Below, piece by piece: positions 8,724 to 16,211 of a stretch of DNA of 40,753 bases. A program made the translations under genes and the position numbers. Position 1 is the first letter of the stretch. Each line of letters starts with the position of its first letter. Source of the DNA: Flavobacteriaceae bacterium UBA4022 (GTDB lineage: Bacteria > Bacteroidota > Bacteroidia > Flavobacteriales > Flavobacteriaceae); the NCBI GenBank assembly GCA_002384055.1, contig DGAU01000016.1, forward strand, positions 104,615-145,367. Direction: 5' to 3'. Under the pieces are notes generated by a model that made no database searches, was not told where the DNA came from, and saw nothing but the letters and a program-made list of their open reading frames with translations.

Positions 8724-9791
8724 TTAAATCGGCCGGTCCTGATAATAATTGACCAGAAGGGCCACCATGTAACTATAACTTTGAATCCCTTTAGACTGAT
8801 TGTTGGCCTTGAGAAATTGATCCCAAAAGACTTTTGACAACCCCTCGAAAGGATTTTTGTAGTGTTCCCAAAACAGCCTCATTTCGCGGTAGCTTTCTAA
8901 AATGCCCGTGTTGATGGTTGGCAATAATCGGTCGTAAGTGTCGCGGTCCCTGCGGGCGACTTCATTGATGCAATAACGCAAAGAAAAAATCGCACCGGCA
9001 TAACTGATATAGGGATCGGAATGGTGCAGTGTGGCCAAGGTGGCAATGAAATTCGCTTCGTTTTCGGCGGCATAACCCATTTGATGCGCTTGCTCGTGGG
9101 CACTGACCACAGGAAACTTATAATTTTTTATTTTGCTGTTCACCTGAGATTCGCCTGTGAGGGGATTGTAATAACCGCTATAGCCCATATAGGTCAAGGC
9201 CAAACTCCAGAGGCTGGTTTTGATGCTGGTGCCGTTATATGCAAATAGGGGCAGGTCATGACTTAATTCCCTGTAGCCTTTTCGAGACAAGTCGAAGATC
9301 GTACTTTGGTCATAGGGCAAATCAATTTTGACGCTATCGGGGTAGCCCAAAGTCCGGTGCAGGGTGTTGCTTTTGTCGATCAAACGCTCGGTTAGGTGGA
9401 TCAGTTGTTCTGTGCTATAGGTTGTTTCAATCGCCAAAGTATGGTGCAATGGTTGCCTTAAATAGTTGAGCCCCCAGACCATATGAAAGGTAAAGTACAC
9501 CACCGATAAGCTGGCCACAACATCGATCATAAAGGCAGTAGGTTCTGTTCTGAGCCGAGCAATATTAAGATATAGCCAACGGCACATTAGTACAATAAGC
9601 GCGGCATAAATAAGGTCACCAACAGAAAAAGGAATCCAGCCAAATAGGTAGCGCGAGAGGCTACTCATCAGGGGATATATTCCTTGGCTATAATAAGTTT
9701 CAATCAACTGAGGGTAATGCCGCAAAACCAGCAAGCCAAAATACTGTAGGGGTAACAAAAGCGCTAAAATGAGCCGCGTTTTTCTCTGCAT
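8724..9791 (-). CDS. DUF3810-family membrane metallopeptidase-like protein
   Basis: This 355-aa integral membrane protein belongs to the family known as DUF3810. It has an N-terminal TM segment (about residues 6-24), further hydrophobic segments near 50-75 and 88-108, and a soluble C-terminal part. That part holds a zincin motif, H232-E233-Q-A-H236 within VVSAHEQAHQMGYAAENEAN; E243 or E245 could be the third ligand. This suggests a membrane-bound zinc peptidase, but no substrate is known. The start is set at the ATG 9789-9791, giving MQRKTRLILALLLPLQ, a normal start for the family. The open frame extends 23 codons further upstream, to 9860, but that stretch reads as promoter region. The gene diverges from pepD and lies 85 nt upstream of the amidohydrolase operon. 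Confidence 0.85.
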   Translation of the reverse strand: MQRKTRLILALLLPLQYFGLLVLRHYPQLIETYYSQGIYPLMSSLSRYLFGWIPFSVGDLIYAALIVLMCRWLYLNIARLRTEPTAFMIDVVASLSVVYFTFHMVWGLNYLRQPLHHTLAIETTYSTEQLIHLTERLIDKSNTLHRTLGYPDSVKIDLPYDQSTIFDLSRKGYRELSHDLPLFAYNGTSIKTSLWSLALTYMGYSGYYNPLTGESQVNSKIKNYKFPVVSAHEQAHQMGYAAENEANFIATLATLHHSDPYISYAGAIFSLRYCINEVARRDRDTYDRLLPTINTGILESYREMRLFWEHYKNPFEGLSKVFWDQFLKANNQSKGIQSYSYMVALLVNYYQDRPI

Positions 9792-9846
9792 AGTCAAACA
9801 TACAAAGAATATTTTACCTAGAATTTTTTCCCACATGAATAAAAAG

Positions 9847-9854
9847 TACCTTTG
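9847..9854 (+). promoter_or_regulatory. -7 box for pepD
   Basis: TACCTTTG matches TAnnTTTG and lies 21 nt upstream of the pepD ATG (9876). The -33 region lacks a clear TTG; a T-rich stretch at 9824-9829 is at a suitable distance. Confidence 0.5.
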
Positions 9855-9875
9855 ATTCATCTTTAAAAATCACGT

Positions 9876-11327
9876 ATGAACCATTCCATTACAGACCTAG
9901 AACCTAAAGAAGTTTGGCGCTGTTTTGCGGCGTTGAATGCCGTGCCCCGTGCCTCCAAAAAAGAAGAAAGAGTCATTGACTTTATGGTCAATTTCGCCCA
10001 ACAACTCCATCTTTCTGTCACGGTGGATCATGTCGGAAATGTCTTGGTAAAAAAGCCTGCCACTGTGGGTATGGAGGATCGAAAGTCGGTGGTCATGCAG
10101 GCCCACTTAGATATGGTTCATCAGAAAAATAGTGATTCTGATTTCGACTTTGACACCCAAGGTATTGATATGTTTGTAGCGGGTGATTGGGTCCGCGCCA
10201 AAGGCACCACACTTGGTGCAGATAACGGACTGGGTGTTGCAGCCATTATGGCTGTTTTGGCCAGCAGTCACATACCACATCCAGCAATAGAGGCGCTTTT
10301 TACAATAGATGAAGAAACAGGGATGACCGGTGCCATTGGTCTTAAGGGTGGATGGCTTCAAGGACAAATTTTGCTCAACCTGGATACTGAAGAAGATGAT
10401 GAAATCGGTGTGGGCTGCGCCGGTGGTGTGGATGTGACCGCGCAGGGCCATTATGGGTCTGTACCTACTTCCGGAGTTCATGGCTTTGAGTTGTCGGTAA
10501 GCGGGTTGCAAGGCGGCCATAGCGGCATGGATATTCACAAGGGCTTGGGTAATGCCAACAAAATCATGAACCGGGTACTTTTGGCGTTAATTGATACCGC
10601 GGCGCTGGCGCAATTAAGTGGAGGCAGTTTGCGCAACGCCATACCTCGAGAGAGTAAAGCCGTCATCGCCGTAACTCATGACCAAGTTGATGAAATGCAC
10701 CACTGTTTTGATCAAATCAAATCGGCCATTCTTGAGGAATTCAAAAATTTAGAACCAGAATTATCATTGACCATCAATACTACGACAGCGCCTGTTCAGG
10801 CCATGAGCAAGCAGGACCAGGTTAAATTCATCTCGGCGATTCAAGGAACGCTCAATGGGGTCTATAAAATGAGTCCTGCGATTGAGGGCTTGGTTGAGGC
10901 CTCTAATAATCTGGCCAAAGTGTCTTTGGGTAGTGGCAAAATTCAAATCGAATGCCTCACGCGGTCTTCTGTGGATAGTTCCAAAGATGACCTGACCAGA
11001 AGTTTGAACGCTGTTTTTAGTTTGGCCGGCTATCAGGTCAGTTTTACAGGAACCTATCCGGGTTGGGCACCCAATATGGACAGCCCTATACTCAAGGTGA
11101 TGGAAACACTTTACCACGATATGTTTGGGCAAAAGCCGACCGTCGCGGCTTGCCACGCAGGCTTGGAATGCGGTATTTTGGGGCAAAATTATCCCGATAT
11201 GGACATGATTTCTTTCGGCCCAACCATTAAAGGAGCCCATTCTCCCGATGAGCGGGCATGCATCAGTTCAACCCAGAAATTTTGGGGGTATCTCAAGGCG
11301 GTATTGCAGCATATTCCGCAAGCATAA
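9876..11327 (+). CDS. pepD: Aminoacyl-histidine dipeptidase / beta-Ala-His dipeptidase (M20)
   Basis: Zinc aminopeptidase of family M20 (483 aa, normal PepD length) that splits dipeptides such as Xaa-His in the cytoplasm; no signal peptide is visible. Metal ligands and catalytic residues appear in the expected order: VVMQAHLDMVHQK (His and adjacent Asp, about residue 73-79), GTTLGADNGLGVAA (bridging Asp), TIDEETGMTGAIG (catalytic Glu and ligand Glu), LNLDTEEDDEIGVGCAGG, and a late CHAGLECGIL (His near the C-terminus). The dimerisation lid domain sits at about 205-385. It starts at ATG 9876 with LEPKEVWRCF following, as in homologues. The gene is monocistronic: it is bounded by a divergent gene upstream and by a strong terminator 1 nt after its stop codon. 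Confidence 0.95.
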   Translation: MNHSITDLEPKEVWRCFAALNAVPRASKKEERVIDFMVNFAQQLHLSVTVDHVGNVLVKKPATVGMEDRKSVVMQAHLDMVHQKNSDSDFDFDTQGIDMFVAGDWVRAKGTTLGADNGLGVAAIMAVLASSHIPHPAIEALFTIDEETGMTGAIGLKGGWLQGQILLNLDTEEDDEIGVGCAGGVDVTAQGHYGSVPTSGVHGFELSVSGLQGGHSGMDIHKGLGNANKIMNRVLLALIDTAALAQLSGGSLRNAIPRESKAVIAVTHDQVDEMHHCFDQIKSAILEEFKNLEPELSLTINTTTAPVQAMSKQDQVKFISAIQGTLNGVYKMSPAIEGLVEASNNLAKVSLGSGKIQIECLTRSSVDSSKDDLTRSLNAVFSLAGYQVSFTGTYPGWAPNMDSPILKVMETLYHDMFGQKPTVAACHAGLECGILGQNYPDMDMISFGPTIKGAHSPDERACISSTQKFWGYLKAVLQHIPQA

Positions 11328-11365
11328 ATCAAAAAAAACAGCCCAAGCGGGCTGTTTTTTTTGAT
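11328..11365. terminator. Symmetric bidirectional intrinsic terminator
   Basis: There is a perfect 17-bp inverted repeat (arms 11328-11344 and 11349-11365) with loop AAGC. The GC core is ACAGCCC/GGGCTGT, and the arms end in 8 A on the left and 8 T on the right, so it works on both strands. It sits between the convergent pepD and peptidyl-prolyl isomerase genes. Confidence 0.92.
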
Positions 11366-11400
11366 TGTAGTTGCAATTGCAAAACCTGTGCGAACTTTTG

Positions 11401-12501
11401 TTACTCTGCAGAAAGCAATTCGAGTTCAAAAATCACGTCGCTATTAGGCGGAATGACACTACCTGCACCCTGAGGCCCCCAGGCCAAATGGGATGGAATG
11501 AACAAGGTTATTCTATCGCCAATACTCATTTCAAGCAGCCCTTCTTTAAAACCAGGGACGAGCGCTGATTCTTGGCTGTATTGAGACATCATTGGCTGAT
11601 ATTGATTATTGGCTTTTCGTTGTAAGTTAACTTGTTCGTAAGCCTCGGCTATAGACAAGATACTGGTATCGAACATAACACCGTCAGTAAGGTAACCTGC
11701 ATAGTTAAAACGCACGTTAGCGCCCAGTGCAGGCTTCATGCCTTTGCCCTGATGGTTCCAGTGAATTTTGATGCCAGAAGGGTAGGCGTCTACGGTTTCT
11801 TCTAACAGATCAAGCTCGATTTTTTTAGCGGAAATCACACCCGCAACGCGCTCAGCTTTCTCTTGGTTGTTGCTTTCTATTTTCGCAAGTTCACCAGCAA
11901 ATGAAGGGGCCGTAACCCCCTTGTTGATGATCTGGATGCTTTGAATCACTAAAGGATCGTTAGGCTTGTCACCAGGCTTACTGGTGGCGACTTGTCCAAT
12001 GGAGTCCACAATCTCTTGGCCTACAACGATTTCACCAAAAACGGTATGTTTTCCATCGAGCCATGGCGTTTCTTTTAGGGTAATGAAGAACTGACTTCCA
12101 TTAGTTGCGGGCCCTGAATTGGCCATGGACAATATCCCTTTTGCCTTGTGGCTAAGGCTATCAACGATTTCATCGGCAAATGCGTAACCAGGGTTGCCGG
12201 TGCCATCACCTTTTGGGTCTCCACCTTGAATCATAAAATCTTTAATAACCCGGTGAAAGGTCAGTCCGTCATAAAAGGGCTTGTTTTGGTAGGCGGAATC
12301 GACTTGAGGGTGGGTCCCTTGAGCCAATTCAATAAAATTTGCGACTGTAAGTGGTGTGCTTTCGTGATAAAATTTAGCCACAAAAGTACCTTTGTTGGTG
12401 ACAAATTCGGCATAAAGGCCATCATCTAGCGCAGGGTATTGTGACGTACATCCGCCAAAGGTTAGTGCTAGGGTCGTTACAAGTAAAATAAGCTGTTTCA
12501 T
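11401..12501 (-). CDS. Lipoprotein fusing cyclophilin and FKBP peptidyl-prolyl isomerases
   Basis: This 366-aa exported lipoprotein has a lipobox TFGGC (C18). It carries two unrelated proline isomerase domains. The cyclophilin domain (about 28-195) shows the catalytic set: R84 in FHRVIKDFMIQGGDP, Q92, the FF pair in NGSQFFI, W147 and H152 in WLDGKHTVFG. A linker (about 200-245) leads to an FKBP domain (about 248-364; GANVRFNYAGYLTDGVMFD, VPGFKEGLLEMSIGDR, LAWGPQGAGSVIPPNSD). An extra stretch of about 25 residues (AYEQVNLQRKANNQYQPM) sits inside the FKBP part. It is expected to assist folding in the periplasm or at the outer membrane. It lies 7 nt downstream of gldI, also an FKBP-type lipoprotein, and shares the operon with it and nrnA. 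Confidence 0.93.
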   Translation of the reverse strand: MKQLILLVTTLALTFGGCTSQYPALDDGLYAEFVTNKGTFVAKFYHESTPLTVANFIELAQGTHPQVDSAYQNKPFYDGLTFHRVIKDFMIQGGDPKGDGTGNPGYAFADEIVDSLSHKAKGILSMANSGPATNGSQFFITLKETPWLDGKHTVFGEIVVGQEIVDSIGQVATSKPGDKPNDPLVIQSIQIINKGVTAPSFAGELAKIESNNQEKAERVAGVISAKKIELDLLEETVDAYPSGIKIHWNHQGKGMKPALGANVRFNYAGYLTDGVMFDTSILSIAEAYEQVNLQRKANNQYQPMMSQYSQESALVPGFKEGLLEMSIGDRITLFIPSHLAWGPQGAGSVIPPNSDVIFELELLSAE

Positions 12502-12508
12502 AAGTGTA

Positions 12509-13063
12509 TTAATTATCTAAAGTTGACATTTGTTTTAAATTAAGGGTAACCACTACGGGGACATTGGCCCCTAGTTTTCCTTCTAAGCCATAATATCCAT
12601 AAGCCTTATAAGAGGGAAGAACTAAGGTAATCATTTCTTGGACTTTCATGAGTTTGAGCCCTTCGCGAATTCCCGAGATAAGGTCTTGTTGACTTTGGTC
12701 GACCTGATAGTTTACCGAGCCTATATCCTCATAACTTAAAAGGATTTGGCCTTCTAAGTCCCTTATTTGGTAGGTGAACGAAACCTCGTTTCCAGTTACT
12801 GGTTTGGGTTGCTCTTCAAGGATTTGGGTGTCGTAAGCATACCAAAAGCCGCTCGGAGAAGCCAAATAGGCATGAGCCGAGTCTTGAGCCATATAAGCCT
12901 CAATCGTTTTGGTTTCTGCAGCGTATAATTTTTTGTTGCGCTCTACTGAGGCGCTGATGGTAGACCCCGAGCTTTGTTGCACAGGTCGGCGCGCTTCAGG
13001 GCTTTTGCACCCCACTAAACTCACGGCCATCGCCAAAACGCAGTATAGAAACTTAAGAGGCAT
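12509..13063 (-). CDS. gldI: Gliding motility lipoprotein GldI (FKBP-type isomerase)
   Basis: This 184-aa lipoprotein has a signal peptide ending in SLVGC (C19) and a C-terminal FKBP-type domain (about 85-180; GNEVSFTYQIRDLEGQILL, ISGIREGLKLMKVQEMITLV, YKAYGYYGLEGKLG). Size, lipobox and domain layout match GldI, which in gliding Bacteroidota is needed for gliding/type IX secretion machinery assembly, probably as a periplasmic folding factor. The FKBP active site is only partly conserved (PSYKAYGYYG in place of P...AYG....IP), so catalytic activity is uncertain. Its first 11 nt overlap the end of the nrnA-type gene, and the cyclophilin-FKBP gene follows after 7 nt, indicating translational coupling in one operon. 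The assignment to GldI rather than a generic FKBP lipoprotein rests on length and neighbourhood. Confidence 0.85.
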   Translation of the reverse strand: MPLKFLYCVLAMAVSLVGCKSPEARRPVQQSSGSTISASVERNKKLYAAETKTIEAYMAQDSAHAYLASPSGFWYAYDTQILEEQPKPVTGNEVSFTYQIRDLEGQILLSYEDIGSVNYQVDQSQQDLISGIREGLKLMKVQEMITLVLPSYKAYGYYGLEGKLGANVPVVVTLNLKQMSTLDN

Positions 13064-14072
13064 CTAATTCGTTTTTATGTTGTGGTACTTGTTGCATAAA
13101 ATAGGCCGTGGCGTCTTCCATTGTTCCATCGAATTTGCCCCCTGCAGCGTTGGTGTGTCCCCCGCCCTGGAAATAATGTCGCGCAAAGTCATTGACCGAA
13201 AAACGGCCCTTGCTGCGCAGTGACATTTTGATGATGCCTTCGTTTTTGTTTTCGATAAAAATGACGGCAAACTTAATGCCGATTATGCTCAGAGCATAAT
13301 TCACAAAGCCCTCGGTATCTCCTTTTTTAAAATTACAGGCTTCTAATTCGTCCTGTGTTAAGGTGATATAGGCCAAATGAAACTCTGGGTGAAGAACCAA
13401 ATTGGATAGGGCTTGTCCTAGTAATTTGAGTCGATCAGGACTTTGGGTATCGTAAATTTGATTGTGGATTTCGTGATGTACGGCGCCGCATTCTATAAGG
13501 TCGGCAACCGCACGATGGGTCCGTGGAGTCGTGGCAGGGAACTTGAACGATCCGGTGTCGGTCATGATCCCTGTATAAAGATTGGTGGCAATCTCTGGGG
13601 TAATGAGCGCTTTATGCCCCAGTTGGTCGATAAAATGGTACACCATCTCGCAAGTACTGCTCATGCTGGTGTCGCTGTAGGTGACCAAAGCATAATCATC
13701 GGGCTGCTGATGGTGGTCGATCATCACAAAGGGCTGGGACTGCAATTCGAGTAAGGCTCCCAAATCTCCGGTACGGTTCAACGCATTAAAATCTAAGGTG
13801 AAGATGACCTCGCATTGGGACAGTAATCTTTCGGCTCGCGAGGCTTCTCTGTCATAAAGGACAATGTCTGAGCAACCCGGAAGCCATTTCAAAAAGTCAG
13901 GAAAGTCATTGGGCATTAAAACAATCGGATCGTGGCCTTGGCTTTTGAGAAACCAAAATAATCCTAACGAAGCACCAACCGCATCGCCATCTGGATTTTT
14001 GTGTCCGATGATCACTGCCTTCTTAGGTTGGGATAGCAGGTCGCTTAACGTATGCCAATCTTGTTTAGTCAT
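13053..14072 (-). CDS. nrnA: DHH/DHHA1 phosphoesterase, NrnA-like
   Basis: This 339-aa cytoplasmic DHH-superfamily phosphoesterase, likely a bifunctional oligoribonuclease (nanoRNase) and 3'-phosphoadenosine 5'-phosphate phosphatase, belongs to the NrnA type. Metal-binding motifs appear in order: GHKNPDGDAVGASLG, TLDFNALNRTGDLG, MIDHHQQPDDYA (the DHH motif) and TDTGSFKF. The C-terminal DHHA1 domain ends in GGGHTNAAGGKFDG. The start is set at ATG 14070-14072 (MTKQDWHTLSDLL). The open frame also offers a TTG at 14081, but that triplet lies inside a strong -7 promoter box. It is the first gene of the nrnA-gldI-isomerase operon and overlaps gldI by 11 nt. Confidence 0.92.
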   Translation of the reverse strand: MTKQDWHTLSDLLSQPKKAVIIGHKNPDGDAVGASLGLFWFLKSQGHDPIVLMPNDFPDFLKWLPGCSDIVLYDREASRAERLLSQCEVIFTLDFNALNRTGDLGALLELQSQPFVMIDHHQQPDDYALVTYSDTSMSSTCEMVYHFIDQLGHKALITPEIATNLYTGIMTDTGSFKFPATTPRTHRAVADLIECGAVHHEIHNQIYDTQSPDRLKLLGQALSNLVLHPEFHLAYITLTQDELEACNFKKGDTEGFVNYALSIIGIKFAVIFIENKNEGIIKMSLRSKGRFSVNDFARHYFQGGGHTNAAGGKFDGTMEDATAYFMQQVPQHKNELDAS

Positions 14073-14078
14073 CGGTGA

Positions 14079-14107
14079 CAAATATACAATTTCTTGGTGG
14101 TTTGCAA
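14079..14107 (-). promoter_or_regulatory. Promoter of the nrnA-gldI operon
   Basis: On the minus strand, TTG (14105-14107), an 18-nt spacer and TATATTTG (14079-14086) fit the Bacteroidota promoter consensus very well. The -7 box ends 6 nt before the ATG at 14072, so the message is probably leaderless or nearly so. Its -33 element directly abuts that of the ndk promoter on the other strand. Confidence 0.7.
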
Positions 14108-14139
14108 TTTGATTATTGGCAATAAAAATGCTACTTTTG
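14108..14139 (+). promoter_or_regulatory. Promoter of ndk
   Basis: TTTG (14108-14111), a 20-nt spacer and TACTTTTG (14132-14139) match the Bacteroidota consensus. The ATG of ndk follows 21 nt after the -7 box. Confidence 0.72.
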
Positions 14140-14160
14140 CCGCCAAATTAGTCAAACATC

Positions 14161-14580
14161 ATGAGAACAGACAGAACATTTACAATGCTTAAGCCCGATA
14201 GTGTTGAAAAAGGAAACATTGGGCCAATTTTAGAAAAAATAAGCGGCGCAGGATTCAGAATTGTGGCGATGAAATTGACCCAAATGACTACAGCAGATGC
14301 TGAAGCGTTTTATGCGGTCCATTGTGAGCGTCCCTTTTTCGGGGAATTAGTGCGCTATATGACCCGTGGGCCAATTGTTGCTGCGGTCTTAGAAAAGGAA
14401 AATGCCGTGAACGATTTCAGAACTCTTATTGGTGCGACCAATCCTGCCGATGCAGCTGAAGGAACCATCCGTAATATGTTCGCCGATTCTATTAGCGAAA
14501 ATGCGGTTCACGGAAGTGATAGCGATGAGAATGCAGAAATTGAAAGCCAGTTTCATTTTGCAGGTCGCGAGATATTCTAA
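14161..14580 (+). CDS. ndk: Nucleoside diphosphate kinase
   Basis: Transfers the gamma phosphate from ATP to nucleoside diphosphates through a phosphohistidine, balancing NTP pools in the cytoplasm. The 139-aa length is standard. The protein starts RTFTMLKPDSVEKGNIG, contains GATNPADAAEGTIR, and has the active-site histidine H117 in the signature SENAVHGSDS. No domain is missing. It stands alone on the plus strand, divergent from nrnA with back-to-back promoters, and ends at a shared hairpin terminator before the convergent DUF721/recF pair. Confidence 0.97.
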   Translation: MRTDRTFTMLKPDSVEKGNIGPILEKISGAGFRIVAMKLTQMTTADAEAFYAVHCERPFFGELVRYMTRGPIVAAVLEKENAVNDFRTLIGATNPADAAEGTIRNMFADSISENAVHGSDSDENAEIESQFHFAGREIF

Positions 14581-14604
14581 ATGAGAATTATTTATTGATT
14601 TATC

Positions 14605-14627
14605 TTGAGCCGCTTTATGCGGCTCAA
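14605..14627. terminator. Bidirectional hairpin terminator between ndk and DUF721 gene
   Basis: There is a 9-bp perfect stem (TTGAGCCGC, 14605-14613; GCGGCTCAA, 14619-14627) with loop TTTAT. A T-rich tract follows on the plus side and an A-rich tract (minus strand reads U-rich) lies on the other side. It separates the convergent genes ending at 14580 and 14629. Confidence 0.8.
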
Positions 14628-14628
14628 T

Positions 14629-14925
14629 TTATTTTAGGATCAACTCGGTCACAAGTGGCGTGTCTAATGAGTCGTTGATCAGACTCATGATTTTGTCTTT
14701 GCCATAGGTCAATTCTTCACGCAGTACAGACGAACTTAAGTGAATCACCAAAGTACCACCCTTAAGGACTACTTTGGTCGTGTACTTCGAAATGGGTGGA
14801 CCCATGACTTGATGCCAGGCTTCTTCCGCGCTTACTTTGTTGAGGCCCTTTTCTAATTTACTGCCCTCAATATATGTTTTGAGAAGGTCTGCGATGGTAT
14901 GCGATGTTGCATTGCGCTTAGCCAT
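14629..14925 (-). CDS. DUF721 (DciA-like) protein
   Basis: This 98-aa cytoplasmic protein of the DUF721 family is found next to recF in many bacteria. The fold landmarks are TIADLLKTYIEGSKLEKGLN, then EEAWHQVMGPPISKYT, then LVIHLSSSVLREELTYGK. In proteobacteria, related DciA proteins help load replicative helicase; extending that role here is inference. The start is taken at the ATG 14923-14925 (MAKRNATSHTI), which matches the usual family N-terminus. The open frame could run 11 codons further upstream, but that part does not look like the family. It follows recF by 69 nt, and this gap holds a 22-codon frame described separately. Confidence 0.85.
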   Translation of the reverse strand: MAKRNATSHTIADLLKTYIEGSKLEKGLNKVSAEEAWHQVMGPPISKYTTKVVLKGGTLVIHLSSSVLREELTYGKDKIMSLINDSLDTPLVTELILK

Positions 14926-14929
14926 AGAT

Positions 14930-14998
14930 TCAGGATTGATTGAAACGGTTAAGGGCAAGATCTATTCTGCCGGCGATGTATTTGGTCAGGCGCTTCAT
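14930..14998 (-). CDS. Possible 22-codon frame coupled to recF stop
   Basis: An ATG overlaps the recF stop codon in the arrangement ATGA, opening 22 codons (MKRLTKYIAGRIDLALNRFN and two more) that end 4 nt before the DUF721 start. The peptide is basic and amphipathic. It could be translated by coupling, or it may only carry ribosomes to the next gene, or be chance. No family is recognised. Confidence 0.2.
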   Translation of the reverse strand: MKRLTKYIAGRIDLALNRFNQS

Positions 14999-16074
14999 AA
15001 ATTGAATATTTTATAACTCTGATGCACGGATTTAACCACGTTTTCGGTGCGCTCTCCATGGGTGTCACTGATGAATATTTGCCCAAAATTATCTTGGTCC
15101 ACAAGCCCAATAATCTGGGCCACACGGGTTTCATCGAGCTTATCGAAAATATCATCCAACAGCAAAATAGGAGCGACTTTGCTTTGCGCTTTTAAAAAAT
15201 CAAATTGGGCCAATTTAAGGGCGATGAGAAAAGATTTTTGTTGCCCTTGAGAGCCAAATTTTTTGATGGGATGATCCCCTAAGTTAAAGTCGAGTTCATC
15301 TTTGTGCGTTCCATAATTCGTGTATTGTGTGGCACGATCTCTAGAAATATGATCCTGTAATGAGTCGATGAGCCGCAATGCATTGAGGCTGCTGAGGTAA
15401 TCAATAGATACCATTTCTTTCCCTTGGGCGATAAAAGCGTAACGCTCTTGAAAAATGGGTAGAAAAACACCTAAAAATGCGCTCCGTTTTTGGTGAATCT
15501 CATGGCCGTAGAGATCTAATTGGCTATTGTATATAGCCAAAGTGTCTGGGTCAAAGGTATGATTGAGTCCGAAGTACTTGAGCAGGGCGTTGCGCTGCGC
15601 CAAGACTTTTTGGTAGGACAAAAGGGTATTCAAATAGCCTTGATCCCCTTGGGAAATGACCCCGTCGATAAACTTACGGCGTGCATCACTGCCTTCGGTG
15701 ATCAGGTCTCGATCACTTGGAGAAATGATCACCAAAGGCAGAAATCCGATGTGCTCACTAAGCTTTTCGTAAAGCTTTCCATTGCGTTTGATGGATTTTT
15801 TTTGCCCTTTTTTGACGCCCAAAACCACATGTTCAATTTGGTCTTGTTTGCTATAGGTGCCGTCAATGACAAAAAAATCGGCGCCATGCCGAATGTTTTG
15901 AGCTGATATGGGGTTAAAGTAGCTTTTGCCAAAGGAGAGGTGGTAAATGGCGTCTAGTGCATTGGTTTTGCCGACCCCATTGGCCCCTACAAAACAATTG
16001 ATTTTAGGGTCGAATTGGAAAGATTTCGCTTCGAAATTTTTGTAGTTAATTACGGATAAGGATTCTAATTGCAC
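14995..16074 (-). CDS. recF: DNA replication and repair protein RecF
   Basis: This SMC-like ATPase loads RecA at single-strand gaps with RecO and RecR. At 359 aa it has the normal length. The Walker A motif is FVGANGVGKTNALDAIY (about 28-44); the RecF signature region is FKSQGQQKSFLIALKLAQ-like (here KKFGSQGQQKSFLIALKL) and Walker B is PILLLDDIFDKLDETR, followed by the D-loop and ISDTHGERTENV. The start is GTG at 16072-16074 (MQLESLSVINYKNF); no in-frame ATG exists upstream, and homologues begin at the same place. It is followed by the DUF721 gene, a common pairing. Confidence 0.96.
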   Translation of the reverse strand: MQLESLSVINYKNFEAKSFQFDPKINCFVGANGVGKTNALDAIYHLSFGKSYFNPISAQNIRHGADFFVIDGTYSKQDQIEHVVLGVKKGQKKSIKRNGKLYEKLSEHIGFLPLVIISPSDRDLITEGSDARRKFIDGVISQGDQGYLNTLLSYQKVLAQRNALLKYFGLNHTFDPDTLAIYNSQLDLYGHEIHQKRSAFLGVFLPIFQERYAFIAQGKEMVSIDYLSSLNALRLIDSLQDHISRDRATQYTNYGTHKDELDFNLGDHPIKKFGSQGQQKSFLIALKLAQFDFLKAQSKVAPILLLDDIFDKLDETRVAQIIGLVDQDNFGQIFISDTHGERTENVVKSVHQSYKIFNL

Positions 16075-16183
16075 TTGGTGGGTTCCATTTTATGTCCTGA
16101 ATTCTTGTTTTGGCCAGTGATTACGGCATTTAAACTTCCCTGCAAAATATTGATTTTTCCCTTTTAAATTGTAATAAAAATTA

Positions 16184-16191
16184 TATTTTTG
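16184..16191 (+). promoter_or_regulatory. -7 box for the TPR-ribH-mutL gene run
   Basis: TATTTTTG matches TAnnTTTG and sits 20 nt upstream of the ATG at 16212, in the divergent gap with recF. No -33 TTG is found at ideal spacing. Confidence 0.45.
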
Positions 16192-16211
16192 CCCCTCAAT
16201 ATTACGACATT

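Noticed and set aside
9792..9860. N-terminal extension of the DUF3810 gene to 9860
   Set aside because: The family-like N-terminus begins at 9791, and the extra 23 codons cover the divergent promoter region of pepD.
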